Assembly: GCF_900112345.1 (NCBI RefSeq)
Contig: NZ_FOLB01000010.1
Coordinates: 62,001-126,000, forward strand
DNA length: 64,000 nucleotides
Direction: 5' to 3'
Origin: Nocardioides terrae
GTDB lineage: Bacteria > Actinomycetota > Actinomycetes > Propionibacteriales > Nocardioidaceae
Numbering within the stretch: the stretch's first letter is position 1; every line of letters begins with the position of its first letter. The translations under genes and the position numbers were made by a program. Under the pieces are notes generated by a model. It was not told where the DNA came from, made no database searches, and saw only the letters and a program-made list of their open reading frames with translations. Shown here in pieces: positions 26,330-34,755 of the stretch.

Positions 26330-27607
26330 ATGAGCAACCCACTGTCAGGCACAGCCGCCCCCCGCCAGCCACGCAAGGCGGCCCGCGCGACCGAGAGCGC
26401 TGTCTTCGGCGGGGTCGCTGCCGGGCTGGCCGACCACCTGGGCCTGCCGGTGCTCTGGGTTCGCGCCGGGTTCGTGCTGGCCACGCTGCTGCACGGCCTC
26501 GGCCTCTTCATCTATGCCGCTCTCTGGGTCGTCCTGCCGGGTGACGCCCGGTTCGAGCAGTCCACTCCCGGCGGTGAGGCCGCGACCCGCGGCGGCCGCC
26601 GGCCCCGGCGCATCAGGCGGCTGGCCGACGCCGGCCCGGCCGTCGCCCTGGCCGCGCTGGGCTTCGGCGCGCTGCTCGTCGTGGAGGCCGTCTTCGGCGG
26701 AGGCTTCGTCCTGATCCCGGTCGCACTCGGCGTCGCCGGTGTGACGCTGCTGTGGCGGCAGGCCGACGAGGCGCAGCGCGAGCGCTGGCTGGACAGCACC
26801 GGCCGGGTCGACCCGTTGCGGGTCGTCTTCGGCAGCGGCGGCTGGGCGTCGTACGCCCGGGTCGCTGCGGGCGTCGTGCTGGTCGTGCTCTCGTTGAGCC
26901 TGTACGCCTTCCGCGGTGGCTCGCTCGGGATGGCGCGCGACCTCACCATCGCCGCGCTGCTCGGCGTCGCCGGACTCGGCGTGGTGATCGGGCCGTGGAT
27001 CTACCGCCTGGGCGCGGACCTCGTCGCCGAGCGTGCCGAGCGCGTCCGCACCCAGGAGCGCGCCGACGTCGCCTCCCACCTGCACGACTCGGTGCTGCAG
27101 ACCCTCGCCCTCATCCAGAAGAACTCCTCCGACGCCACCACCGTCGCGCGGCTGGCCCGTGCCCAGGAGCGCGACCTGCGGGCGTGGCTCTACGCGGGCG
27201 AGTCGACGACCGCCGACACCGTGGCGGCCGCCCTGCGCGGCGCCGCCGCGGAGGTCGAGGACAGCCACGGCGTGGTCGTCGACGTCGTCGTGGTCGGAGA
27301 CCGGCCGTTCAGCGAGTCGGCCCGGCCGGTCGTCGCCGCGGCGCGGGAGGCGATCGTCAACGCGGCCAAGCACGCCGGCGTCGACCGGGTCGACGTCTAC
27401 GCCGAGATCACGCCGACGCTGGTCGAGGTCTTCGTCCGCGACCGCGGGGTCGGTTTCGACCCGTCGAGGATCCCGCCGGACCGGCACGGCGTCGCGGACT
27501 CGATCATGGATCGCATGACGCGACACGGCGGCACCGCCGACGTACGCTCCACCACCGGCGAGGGCACCGAGGTGCGCCTCTCCCTGCCCCTCGAGGAGGA
27601 CGCATGA
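26330..27607 (+). CDS. PspC-domain sensor histidine kinase
   Basis: A 425-residue kinase. An N-terminal PspC domain (about residues 20-75: VFGGVAAGLADHLGLPVLWVRAGFVLATLL) precedes four to five more membrane helices. A HisKA_3-type dimerisation domain has phospho-acceptor His252 in SHLHDSVLQ, and an ATPase domain has EAIVNAAKHAG and GVGFDPS. This domain order is typical of actinobacterial kinases paired with a NarL-type regulator. Its stop overlaps the regulator start by ATGA. The expected input is membrane damage, inferred from PspC and the divergent partner gene. Confidence 0.93.
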   Translation: MSNPLSGTAAPRQPRKAARATESAVFGGVAAGLADHLGLPVLWVRAGFVLATLLHGLGLFIYAALWVVLPGDARFEQSTPGGEAATRGGRRPRRIRRLADAGPAVALAALGFGALLVVEAVFGGGFVLIPVALGVAGVTLLWRQADEAQRERWLDSTGRVDPLRVVFGSGGWASYARVAAGVVLVVLSLSLYAFRGGSLGMARDLTIAALLGVAGLGVVIGPWIYRLGADLVAERAERVRTQERADVASHLHDSVLQTLALIQKNSSDATTVARLARAQERDLRAWLYAGESTTADTVAAALRGAAAEVEDSHGVVVDVVVVGDRPFSESARPVVAAAREAIVNAAKHAGVDRVDVYAEITPTLVEVFVRDRGVGFDPSRIPPDRHGVADSIMDRMTRHGGTADVRSTTGEGTEVRLSLPLEEDA

Positions 27608-28242
27608 CCGACGCCGTCAAGGTGCTGATCGTCGACGACCACGCGATGTTCCGTCGTGGCGTGCACGCCGAGCTGGGCGCCGCCGACACCGTGGACGTGA
27701 TCGGCGAGGCGGAGGACGTCGACACGGCCGTCGCCGCGATCGCCGCCGACCGGCCCGACGTGGTGCTGCTCGACGTCCACCTGCCCGGGGGCGGCGGCGT
27801 CGAGGTCATGAGGCGCGCGCCCGGTCCGCTCTTCCTGGCCCTGTCGGTCTCCGACGCGGCCGAGGACGTCATCGGCACGATCCGCGGTGGTGCCCGTGGC
27901 TACGTCACCAAGACCATCACCGGGGCCGAGCTGGTCGCCGCGATCCATCGCGTGGCCACGGGCGACGCGGTCTTCAGCCCGAGGCTGGCCGGCTTCGTGC
28001 TCGACGCGTTCGCCGGAGCGATCGATGTCTCCGCTGTCGACGAGGACCTCGACCGGCTCACCGAGCGCGAGCGCGAGGTGATGCGGCTGATCGCGCGCGG
28101 CTACTCCTACAAGGAGGTCGCCAAGGAGCTCTTCATCTCCATCAAGACCGTCGAGACCCACATGTCGTCGGTGCTGCGCAAGCTCCAGCTCTCCTCGCGC
28201 CACGAGCTCACCCGCTGGGCGAACGACCGACGGCTCCTCTGA
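27604..28242 (+). CDS. NarL/LuxR-family response regulator
   Basis: A 212-residue two-component regulator. The receiver domain has acidic residues in VDDHAMF, phosphorylation site Asp57 in LLDVHLP, and Lys in GYVTKTI. The C-terminal LuxR helix-turn-helix is LTEREREVMRLIARGYSYKEVAKELFISIKTVETHMSSVLRKL. It overlaps the kinase gene by 4 nt, so it is its cognate partner. It likely controls the divergent PspC gene and itself. Confidence 0.95.
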   Translation: MTDAVKVLIVDDHAMFRRGVHAELGAADTVDVIGEAEDVDTAVAAIAADRPDVVLLDVHLPGGGGVEVMRRAPGPLFLALSVSDAAEDVIGTIRGGARGYVTKTITGAELVAAIHRVATGDAVFSPRLAGFVLDAFAGAIDVSAVDEDLDRLTEREREVMRLIARGYSYKEVAKELFISIKTVETHMSSVLRKLQLSSRHELTRWANDRRLL

Positions 28243-28256
28243 TCCGGCGCCTGCTC

Positions 28257-28262
28257 TAGCCT
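28257..28262 (+). promoter_or_regulatory. -10 box for leaderless lysE-like gene
   Basis: TAGCCT ends 7 nt before the GTG at 28270 and no Shine-Dalgarno is present, as in other leaderless starts of this window. Confidence 0.5.
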
Positions 28263-28269
28263 CCTGCGC

Positions 28270-28860
28270 GTGACCGCCGTCCTGCCCGGCCTGCTGACCG
28301 GGCTCTCGCTGATCGTCGCCATCGGCGCCCAGAACGCGTTCGTGCTCCGGCAGGGGCTGCGACGCGACCGGGTCGGACCGGTGGTGCTCGTCTGTGCCCT
28401 CTCCGACCTCGTGCTGATCGGGGCCGGCGTCGCCGGGATCGGCGTGGTCGTCGAGCAGGCCGGCTGGGTGCTCGACGTGGTGCGCTGGCTCGGCGTCGCC
28501 TTCCTGGTCTGGTACGCCGTCTCCTCGCTGCGTCGCGCCGCCCACCCCGACGGCCTGGCCGCTGAGGGCCGCGGCACGCAGAGGGTCGTGACGACGGCGC
28601 TGCTGCTGACCTGGCTCAACCCGCACGTCTACCTCGACACCGTCCTGCTGCTCGGGTCGATCGCCAACACCCACGGCACGGACGGACGCTGGTGGTTCGC
28701 GCTCGGCGCGGGCGTGGCGAGCATCGCCTGGTTCACCGCGCTCGGGTACGGCGCCCGGCTGGCTGCTCCGCTGCTCGCCCGCCCGGCCGCCTGGCGGGTC
28801 CTCGACGTGCTGATCGGGCTCACGATGCTGGCCATCGCGCTCAAGCTGGCGCTGGGCTGA
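28270..28860 (+). CDS. LysE/ArgO-family amino acid exporter
   Basis: A 196-residue inner-membrane protein of the LysE superfamily, with about five to six helices. Family motifs are GAQNAFVLRQGLRR at the N-terminus, CALSDLVLIGAGVAG, and TWLNPHVYLDT. It should export basic amino acids such as lysine or arginine. LysE genes are often divergent from a LysR regulator (LysG); none is present here. The next small membrane protein gene begins 19 nt later from its own TAGGGT box. Confidence 0.92.
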   Translation: MTAVLPGLLTGLSLIVAIGAQNAFVLRQGLRRDRVGPVVLVCALSDLVLIGAGVAGIGVVVEQAGWVLDVVRWLGVAFLVWYAVSSLRRAAHPDGLAAEGRGTQRVVTTALLLTWLNPHVYLDTVLLLGSIANTHGTDGRWWFALGAGVASIAWFTALGYGARLAAPLLARPAAWRVLDVLIGLTMLAIALKLALG

Positions 28861-28879
28861 GCGCCACTAGGGTCACCGC

Positions 28880-29251
28880 ATGGAGAACGTCCGCCTCGTC
28901 CTTCTGCTGGTCCACGTGCTCGGCTTCGCCGCGCTCATCGGCGGGCTGCTGGTGCAGGTGCGCGAGCCGGTCAAGCAGGTCAACGGACTGATGCGGGACG
29001 GCTCCGTCACGACGGTCGTCGCCGGCCTCCTGCTGGTCTGGGTGATCGAGGAGGGCGACTTCCCCACCGACGAGTCCTTCGCCGCGAAGACCGCGGTCAA
29101 GCTCGTCCTCGGCGTCGTGATCCTCGGCCTCGTCCTGGCCAATCTCCGCAAGGAGCGGATCCCCGCCGCGCTCTTCTGGGTGATCGGCGCGCTGACGGTG
29201 GCCGACCTGGCCGTGGCGATCTTCTGGGCGTCGGCGCACGGGCCGCGCTGA
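28880..29251 (+). CDS. Small four-helix membrane protein
   Basis: A 123-residue hydrophobic protein with four predicted helices: LVLLLVHVLGFAALIGGLLVQV, a short hydrophobic stretch around VTTVVAGLLLVWVI, KLVLGVVILGLVLANL, and FWVIGALTVADLAVAIFWA. The His in LLVHVLGF is of a type seen in heme-binding membrane helices, but no family can be named with confidence. TAGGGT ends 6 nt before the ATG and no ribosome site is seen, so it is probably leaderless. Convergent with the next gene. Confidence 0.7.
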   Translation: MENVRLVLLLVHVLGFAALIGGLLVQVREPVKQVNGLMRDGSVTTVVAGLLLVWVIEEGDFPTDESFAAKTAVKLVLGVVILGLVLANLRKERIPAALFWVIGALTVADLAVAIFWASAHGPR

Positions 29252-29274
29252 CCGCCCCACCGGTGCCGACCCGA

Positions 29275-29916
29275 TCAGTAGGCGATGCCGATGTGCTCGC
29301 GGGGATGCGCATGCGCCTCGATCTCGTCGAGGACCGCGACGGCCAGGTCGGGGCCGGAGATCTCCGAGCCCCCGTCCGCGTCGAAGAGCGCCACCTCGCC
29401 GCCGAGGCGATAGCGCCCGGTCCGCTCGCCGGCCGCCCAGGCGCCGTACCCGCTGGCCGGGCTGACGAACGTCCAGTCCAGGCCCTCGGGCGCCGACCCG
29501 GCGAACCAGGCGCGGATCGAGTCGCCCTCGAGCGCCTCGTCGCGGAACTGCTCGGGGATCTCGCCCTCGGCGAAGCGGGGCTCACCGGGCGCCGGCCGCA
29601 GCGACGAGAAGCCGCCGATCACGATCAGTCGTACGCCGGCCTCGGCCGCCGTGGCGGCGTACTCCCGGTAGAGCCCGAGCTGACGGCCCCGCTCGGCGAG
29701 CTCGCCACGCGGCGAGAGCGTCAGGACGGCGACGTCGGCGCCGGGCAGGATCGCGGCGGCGTCGGCGGCGTCGCCGGTCTCGTAGCGGACGCCGTCGAGC
29801 GGCTTCTCCGGCACCGACCGGCTCCACGACACCGCGTCGTGGCCGCGCGCGACGGCCTCCCGAGCGATGTTGGTGCCGGTGTAGCCGGTGCCGCCGATGA
29901 TCGCGATGGTGGACAT
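29275..29916 (-). CDS. NAD(P)-binding atypical SDR / NmrA-like oxidoreductase
   Basis: A 213-residue Rossmann protein with N-terminal dinucleotide motif IAIIGGTGYTGTNIAREAVARGH. Later, RLIVIGGFSSLRPAPGE and DWTFVSPASGYGAW resemble NmrA/YwnB-type atypical short-chain dehydrogenases that lack the classical YxxxK. It may be a quinone or flavin reductase, or a sensor. The ATG at 29916 has AGAGGAG upstream and begins 22 nt after the LLM gene stop, so both form an operon. Confidence 0.85.
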   Translation of the reverse strand: MSTIAIIGGTGYTGTNIAREAVARGHDAVSWSRSVPEKPLDGVRYETGDAADAAAILPGADVAVLTLSPRGELAERGRQLGLYREYAATAAEAGVRLIVIGGFSSLRPAPGEPRFAEGEIPEQFRDEALEGDSIRAWFAGSAPEGLDWTFVSPASGYGAWAAGERTGRYRLGGEVALFDADGGSEISGPDLAVAVLDEIEAHAHPREHIGIAY

Positions 29917-29938
29917 GCGCACTCCTCTTCTCGGTGGG

Positions 29939-30961
29939 TCAGCGCCAGCCGAGATCAGGCGCCACGTGCTTGATGATGCCCTCCAGGAGGTGCGCGTTGT
30001 AGTCCACGCCGAGCTGGTTGGGGACGGTGAGCACCAGCGTGTCGGCCGCGGCGATGGCCTCGTCCTCGCGCAGCTGCTCCACCAGGACGTCGGGCTCGGC
30101 GGCGTACGTCCGCCCGAAGACGGCCCGCGTGGTGGCGTCGATGTTGCCCACTTGGTCGCGCGAGTCGCCGTCGCCACCGAAGTACATCGCGTCGACGTCG
30201 GTGACGATCGGCATGATCGAGCGGCTCACCGAGACGCGCGGCTCCCGGTCGTGGCCCGCCTCCTTCCAGGCGGACCGGAAGACCTCGATCTGCTTGCGCT
30301 GCTGGACGTGGAACGGCTCGCCGGACTCGTCCTCCTTCAGCGTCGAGCTCATCAGGTTCATCCCGAGCTCGGCGGCCCAGCGCGCGGTCGAGTCGGACCC
30401 GGCGCCCCACCAGATCCGGTCGCGCAGCCCTTCGGAGTGCGGCTCGACGCGAAGCAGGCCGGGCGGGTTGGCGAACATCGGGCGCGGGTTGGGCCGGGCG
30501 AACCCCTCGCCCTTCAGCACCTCGAGGAGCACCTCGGTGTGGCGGCGGCCCATGTCGGCGTCGCTCTCGCCGTCGGCGGGGGAGTAGCCGAAGTAGCGCC
30601 ACCCGTCGATGACCTGCTCCGGGCTGCCCCGGCTCACGCCGAGCTGCAGCCTGCCGCCCGCGATGAGGTCGGCCGCGCCGGCGTCCTCGGCCATGTACAT
30701 CGGGTTCTCGTAGCGCATGTCGATCACGCCGGTCCCGATCTCGATCCGGCTCGTCCGCGCCCCGATGGCGGCGAGCAGCGGGAACGGCGAGGAGAGCTGC
30801 CGGGCGAAGTGGTGGACGCGGAAGTAGGCGCCGTCGGCACCCAGCTCCTCCGCGGCGACGGCCAGGTCGATCGACTGGAGGAGTACGTCGGCCGCCGACC
30901 GCGCCTGCGAGTGCGTCGACGGCGTCCAGTGACCGAAGGACAGGAACCCGATCTTCTTCAC
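29939..30961 (-). CDS. LLM-class flavin-dependent monooxygenase
   Basis: A 340-residue luciferase-like TIM barrel, probably using FMNH2. Diagnostic parts are ELGADGAYFRVHHFA, GARTSRIEIGTGVIDMRYENPMYMAEDAGAAD, and GRLQLGVSRGSPEQV. These resemble the CE1758-type FMN-dependent subgroup rather than F420 enzymes. The following NAD(P)-binding protein could supply reduced flavin, a common pairing. GTG 30961 begins VKKIGFLSFGHW; upstream frame is unlike the family. The substrate is unknown. Confidence 0.88.
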   Translation of the reverse strand: MKKIGFLSFGHWTPSTHSQARSAADVLLQSIDLAVAAEELGADGAYFRVHHFARQLSSPFPLLAAIGARTSRIEIGTGVIDMRYENPMYMAEDAGAADLIAGGRLQLGVSRGSPEQVIDGWRYFGYSPADGESDADMGRRHTEVLLEVLKGEGFARPNPRPMFANPPGLLRVEPHSEGLRDRIWWGAGSDSTARWAAELGMNLMSSTLKEDESGEPFHVQQRKQIEVFRSAWKEAGHDREPRVSVSRSIMPIVTDVDAMYFGGDGDSRDQVGNIDATTRAVFGRTYAAEPDVLVEQLREDEAIAAADTLVLTVPNQLGVDYNAHLLEGIIKHVAPDLGWR

Positions 30962-31097
30962 GACGGTTGAACCTTCAATCTCTCGGTGGCATTCCCCGAC
31001 CGACGATGCCAGCAGGCGTCGCCCACCCGATAGGGCCGGATGGATCCGACCGATCGTCTGATGACTCGTCGCCGACGTGCGCGTTGACTCGGCTCTC

Positions 31098-32210
31098 ATG
31101 GGAGAACCGCTCGTCTGGTCCTCGTTGGAGGGGCAACGCCCGCGCGGGCCGTGGCTGTGGAGCCGTGCCGTCGACACGGCGGTCGTCGGCAGTGGCGCGT
31201 CGCTGGCCTTCGCCGCCGTCGCCGTGGTCGCGTCGGCAGTCTCCTGGCGCACCGGTGACTGGCTGATCATCGCCTTCATGCACCTGGGCATCGCCGTGAA
31301 CTACCCGCACTATGCGGCGACCTACCACCTCATCGTCCGTGAGCGGCACCTCAAGCGCCGCAGCTTCCACATCCTCCTGGCCAGCCTGCCCGTCGTGGCA
31401 CTGCTGGCGGTGCTGGGCGCGGTCTACGAGCACACCTGGCTGGTCCTGCTGCTCCGGGTCTACCTCACCTGGTCGCCGTACCACTACGCCAAGCAGCACT
31501 TCGGCATCGCCTGCATGTACGCCGGCCGCAACCGGACCCCGCTCGCCCAGACCGAGAAGCGGTTGCTCGTAGCGGCGTTCGTGCTCCAGGCCGCCTTCAT
31601 GATGATCGTGATCAACGCCTCGACGCTGGATCCCAGTGCCGGCGGCTCCGGCGTACTCCTGCTCGAGGCGATCCTCCCCAGTTGGACCTACGGCGTCGCC
31701 GTCGCCTGCTCCGTCGTCGGCCTGGGGCTCTTCGCGGAGGTCTGCCGTCGCCACCGTGCCCGGACCGGGGCGTGGCCGATGCGAACGGTCCTCCTGCTCT
31801 TCCTCGTCAACCTGGTCTGGCTGGTCGTACCCAACGTCTGGCTGCCGGGACAGGCCGGCCCGTGGGTGGGTCCGCGGATCGCGGTCTGGGTGCCGGTCGC
31901 CGTCCCCTTCTTCCACTGCGTGCAGTACCTCGCCGTGTCCGGACACCGCGAGCGGCTCTCCGGGCCGGTGCGGCCGATCGTGCTGATGGCGGGGCTGATG
32001 GTGCTCGGCTACACGATGTTCGAGGTGACCGCGCAGGGGCTCCACCACGGCCTCGGGCTGCCGCTGCCGCACGCCCTCTTCCTGATGAGCAGCCTGATCA
32101 ACGTCCACCACTTCTGGCTCGACGGCATCGTGTGGCGCAGCCCGCGGCCCGCGCAGAAGCCGGCGCAGCCGTCCGCCGCCGAGCGGGGCCTGGTCGGGTC
32201 ACCGCGCTAG
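31098..32210 (+). CDS. Unrecognised polytopic membrane protein with conserved-looking His motifs
   Basis: A 370-residue integral membrane protein with about eight to nine helices. Several helix-edge motifs are rich in His and aromatics: NYPHYAATYHLI, WSPYHYAKQHFG, PFFHCVQYLAV, TAQGLHHGLG, and INVHHFWLDGIVW. Paired histidines placed this way suggest a metal site in the membrane, as in fatty-acid desaturases or Brp/Blh carotene cleavage enzymes, but the spacing does not let me assign either family. ATG 31098 is chosen; a GTG at 31077 is possible. It stands alone between an LLM operon and pcrA. Real gene: sure; function: unknown. Confidence 0.8.
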   Translation: MGEPLVWSSLEGQRPRGPWLWSRAVDTAVVGSGASLAFAAVAVVASAVSWRTGDWLIIAFMHLGIAVNYPHYAATYHLIVRERHLKRRSFHILLASLPVVALLAVLGAVYEHTWLVLLLRVYLTWSPYHYAKQHFGIACMYAGRNRTPLAQTEKRLLVAAFVLQAAFMMIVINASTLDPSAGGSGVLLLEAILPSWTYGVAVACSVVGLGLFAEVCRRHRARTGAWPMRTVLLLFLVNLVWLVVPNVWLPGQAGPWVGPRIAVWVPVAVPFFHCVQYLAVSGHRERLSGPVRPIVLMAGLMVLGYTMFEVTAQGLHHGLGLPLPHALFLMSSLINVHHFWLDGIVWRSPRPAQKPAQPSAAERGLVGSPR

Positions 32211-32273
32211 TCCCGTCTCGTCATCACGGGCATTGCCCGACTGTCCGTGCGGGCGCCTAGGCTGGACGCCAGC

Positions 32274-34688
32274 ATGAGCATCATCCCCGGCCTCGAGTCC
32301 TTCGCCACTCCACGCGAGGAGAAGCCCGCCCGCAAGGGTCCCTCGTCCGAGGAGCTCCTCGAGGGACTCAACGAGCCGCAGCGCGCCGCCGTCGTGCACG
32401 AGGGGGCGCCGCTGCTCGTCGTCGCCGGTGCCGGGTCGGGCAAGACGCGGGTCCTCACCCGGCGCATCGCCTGGTTGATCAGCCAGCGCAAGGCCCACCC
32501 CGGCAGCATCCTCGCGATCACCTTCACCAACAAGGCCGCGGCCGAGATGAAGGAGCGCGTCGAGGAGCTCGTCGGCGGCCGCGCACGGATCATGTGGGTC
32601 TCCACGTTCCACTCCGCCTGCGTGCGCATCCTGCGCAAGGAGGTCGAGCGGATCGGCTACAAGTCGAGCTTCACGATCTACGACGCCGCCGACTCCAAGC
32701 GGCTGATGGCGCTGGTCTGCGGCGACCTCGACCTCGACCCGAAGCGCTACCAGCCGGCGCAGGTGCTCAACTGGGTCTCGGACCAGAAGAACGAGCTGCG
32801 CGACCCCTCCGATGCGGAGAAGGACGCCCGCAACAGCCTCGAGGAGACCTACGCGTCGGCGTACAAGCTCTACCAGCGGCGGCTGCGCGAGGCCAACGCG
32901 TTCGACTTCGACGACCTGATCATGACGACCGTGCACCTGATGCGGGAGTTCCCCGAGGTGCGAGAGACCTACCGGCGGCGGTTCCGGCACGTGCTGGTCG
33001 ACGAGTACCAGGACACCAACCACGCGCAGTACGCCCTCGTCCACGAGCTGTGCGCGGACAGCCCGGAGGGCGATTCGCTGGTCGAGCCTGTCGAGACCCA
33101 GCGGGTCGAGCCGGCCGAGCTGATGGTCGTCGGCGACGCCGACCAGTCGATCTACGCCTTCCGCGGCGCCAACATCCGCAACATCCTCGACTTCGAGCAG
33201 GACTTCCCCAACGCGAAGACCATCCTGCTGGAGCAGAACTACCGCTCCACCCAGACCATCCTCACCGCCGCCAACGCGGTCATCGACCACAACAAGGGCC
33301 GGCCGCCGAAGCGGCTGTGGAGCGACGCCGGCCAGGGCGAGCGGATCGAGGGGTACGTCGCCGACGACGAGCACGACGAGGCGCGCTTCGTCTCCGACCA
33401 GATCGACAAGCTCGTCGACGCCGGCCGGTCGGCGGCCGACGTGGCCGTCTTCTACCGCACCAACGCCCAGTCCCGTGTGTTCGAGGAGGTGTTCATCCGC
33501 ACCGGCCAGCCCTACAAGGTCGTCGGCGGGGTGCGCTTCTACGAGCGTCGCGAGGTCCGCGACGCCCTCGCCTACCTCCGCGCGCTGGCCAACCCGGCCG
33601 ACCAGGTCTCGCTGCGCCGGATCGTCAACACCCCCAAGCGCGGGATCGGCGACCGGGCCGTCGCGTGCGTCAACGCGCTCGCCGAGCGCGACGGGCTGAC
33701 CTTCTGGGAGGGGCTGCAGCGCGCCGAGGCCGCCCCCGGTCTGGCCACCCGGTCGCTCACCAACATCCGCGGCTTCGTCGCGATGATGGAGGAGCTGATG
33801 TCGATGGTCGAGGCCGGCGAGCGGGCCGACGTCGTGCTGGAGTCGACGCTCGCGCGGTCGAGCTACCTCGAGGAGCTCGAGGCCTCCGACGACCCGCAGG
33901 ACGCCACCCGGGTCGAGAACCTCGCCGAGCTGGTCGCCGTGGCCCGTGAGTTCTCCGACGACCCGGTCGCCGGGCCGTCCGCCGACCCTGCCGACGTGGA
34001 CGCGGGGGTCGTGGCCCCCGGGCTCGTCGACTTCCTCGAACGGGTCGCGCTCGTGGCCGACTCCGACCAGATCCCGGACGACGGCGAGGGCGTCGTCACG
34101 CTGATGACGCTGCACACCGCCAAGGGCCTGGAGTTCCCGGTCGTCTTCCTCACCGGCCTCGAGGACGGCGTGTTCCCGCACTCGCGCGCCCTGGGTGACA
34201 GCACCGAGCTGGAGGAGGAGCGTCGGCTGGCGTACGTCGGCATCACCCGTGCCCGCGAGCGGCTCTTCCTCTCCCACGCCCTCGTGCGCTCGGCCTGGGG
34301 CGCGCCGATGCACAACCCGCCCAGCCGCTTCCTGGCCGAGCTCCCCGTCGACCTCGTCGACTGGCGGCGTACCGCCGCCGACCAGACCCGCTGGTCGCGC
34401 CCCGACGTCTCGTCGTCCTGGTCCTCGGGCGGGCTGTCGACACCCACCGAGCGCGGCCGCCGCAACTTCTCCTCCGCCGCCCTGCGCGCCGACGCGGCGG
34501 CCAAGTCGAAGCCGTCCGGCCCCGTGCCGTCCCTCGAGCCCGGCGACCGGGTCACGCACAACTCGTTCGGCCTCGGCACCGTCGTGTCCGTCGAGGGCGT
34601 GGCGGACAAGGCGGTTGCCTCGATCGACTTCGGCTCCTCGGGCGTCAAGCGCCTGCTGCTGCGCTACGCCCCGGTCGAGAAGCTCTGA
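32274..34688 (+). CDS. pcrA: ATP-dependent DNA helicase UvrD/PcrA
   Basis: An 804-residue superfamily 1A helicase acting in nucleotide excision repair and replication-fork maintenance. Motifs in order: Q-motif LNEPQRAAV, Walker A AGAGSGKT (51-58), ITFTNKAA, DEYQDTN (Walker B), VVGDADQSIYAFRGA, QNYRST, and LMTLHTAKGLEFPVV with VGITRARERL. The C-terminal Tudor-like RNA-polymerase-binding segment (GDRVTHNSFGLGTVV) is also present. It closely resembles mycobacterial UvrD1, except for an extra stretch of about 14 residues (DSLVEPVETQRVEP) that coincides with a repeat-like DNA element. TAGGCT ends 10 nt before the ATG. Confidence 0.97.
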   Translation: MSIIPGLESFATPREEKPARKGPSSEELLEGLNEPQRAAVVHEGAPLLVVAGAGSGKTRVLTRRIAWLISQRKAHPGSILAITFTNKAAAEMKERVEELVGGRARIMWVSTFHSACVRILRKEVERIGYKSSFTIYDAADSKRLMALVCGDLDLDPKRYQPAQVLNWVSDQKNELRDPSDAEKDARNSLEETYASAYKLYQRRLREANAFDFDDLIMTTVHLMREFPEVRETYRRRFRHVLVDEYQDTNHAQYALVHELCADSPEGDSLVEPVETQRVEPAELMVVGDADQSIYAFRGANIRNILDFEQDFPNAKTILLEQNYRSTQTILTAANAVIDHNKGRPPKRLWSDAGQGERIEGYVADDEHDEARFVSDQIDKLVDAGRSAADVAVFYRTNAQSRVFEEVFIRTGQPYKVVGGVRFYERREVRDALAYLRALANPADQVSLRRIVNTPKRGIGDRAVACVNALAERDGLTFWEGLQRAEAAPGLATRSLTNIRGFVAMMEELMSMVEAGERADVVLESTLARSSYLEELEASDDPQDATRVENLAELVAVAREFSDDPVAGPSADPADVDAGVVAPGLVDFLERVALVADSDQIPDDGEGVVTLMTLHTAKGLEFPVVFLTGLEDGVFPHSRALGDSTELEEERRLAYVGITRARERLFLSHALVRSAWGAPMHNPPSRFLAELPVDLVDWRRTAADQTRWSRPDVSSSWSSGGLSTPTERGRRNFSSAALRADAAAKSKPSGPVPSLEPGDRVTHNSFGLGTVVSVEGVADKAVASIDFGSSGVKRLLLRYAPVEKL
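33078..33100 (+). repeat. REP-like palindromic element within pcrA
   Basis: CTGGTCGAGCCTGTCGAGACCCA matches the GGTCTCGACAGGCTCGACC type of short interspersed repeat that is common between genes in Nocardioides, Microbacterium and relatives. Here it is read in frame as LVEPVETQ between helicase motifs II and III, where related helicases have a shorter loop. Only this copy was noticed in the window. Confidence 0.55.
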
Positions 34689-34755
34689 CACGCCTCCGCC
34701 TAGCGGCTCCGGCTACTCGACCACCGACGATCCGGCGCGCTCGGGCGGTCCGGCT

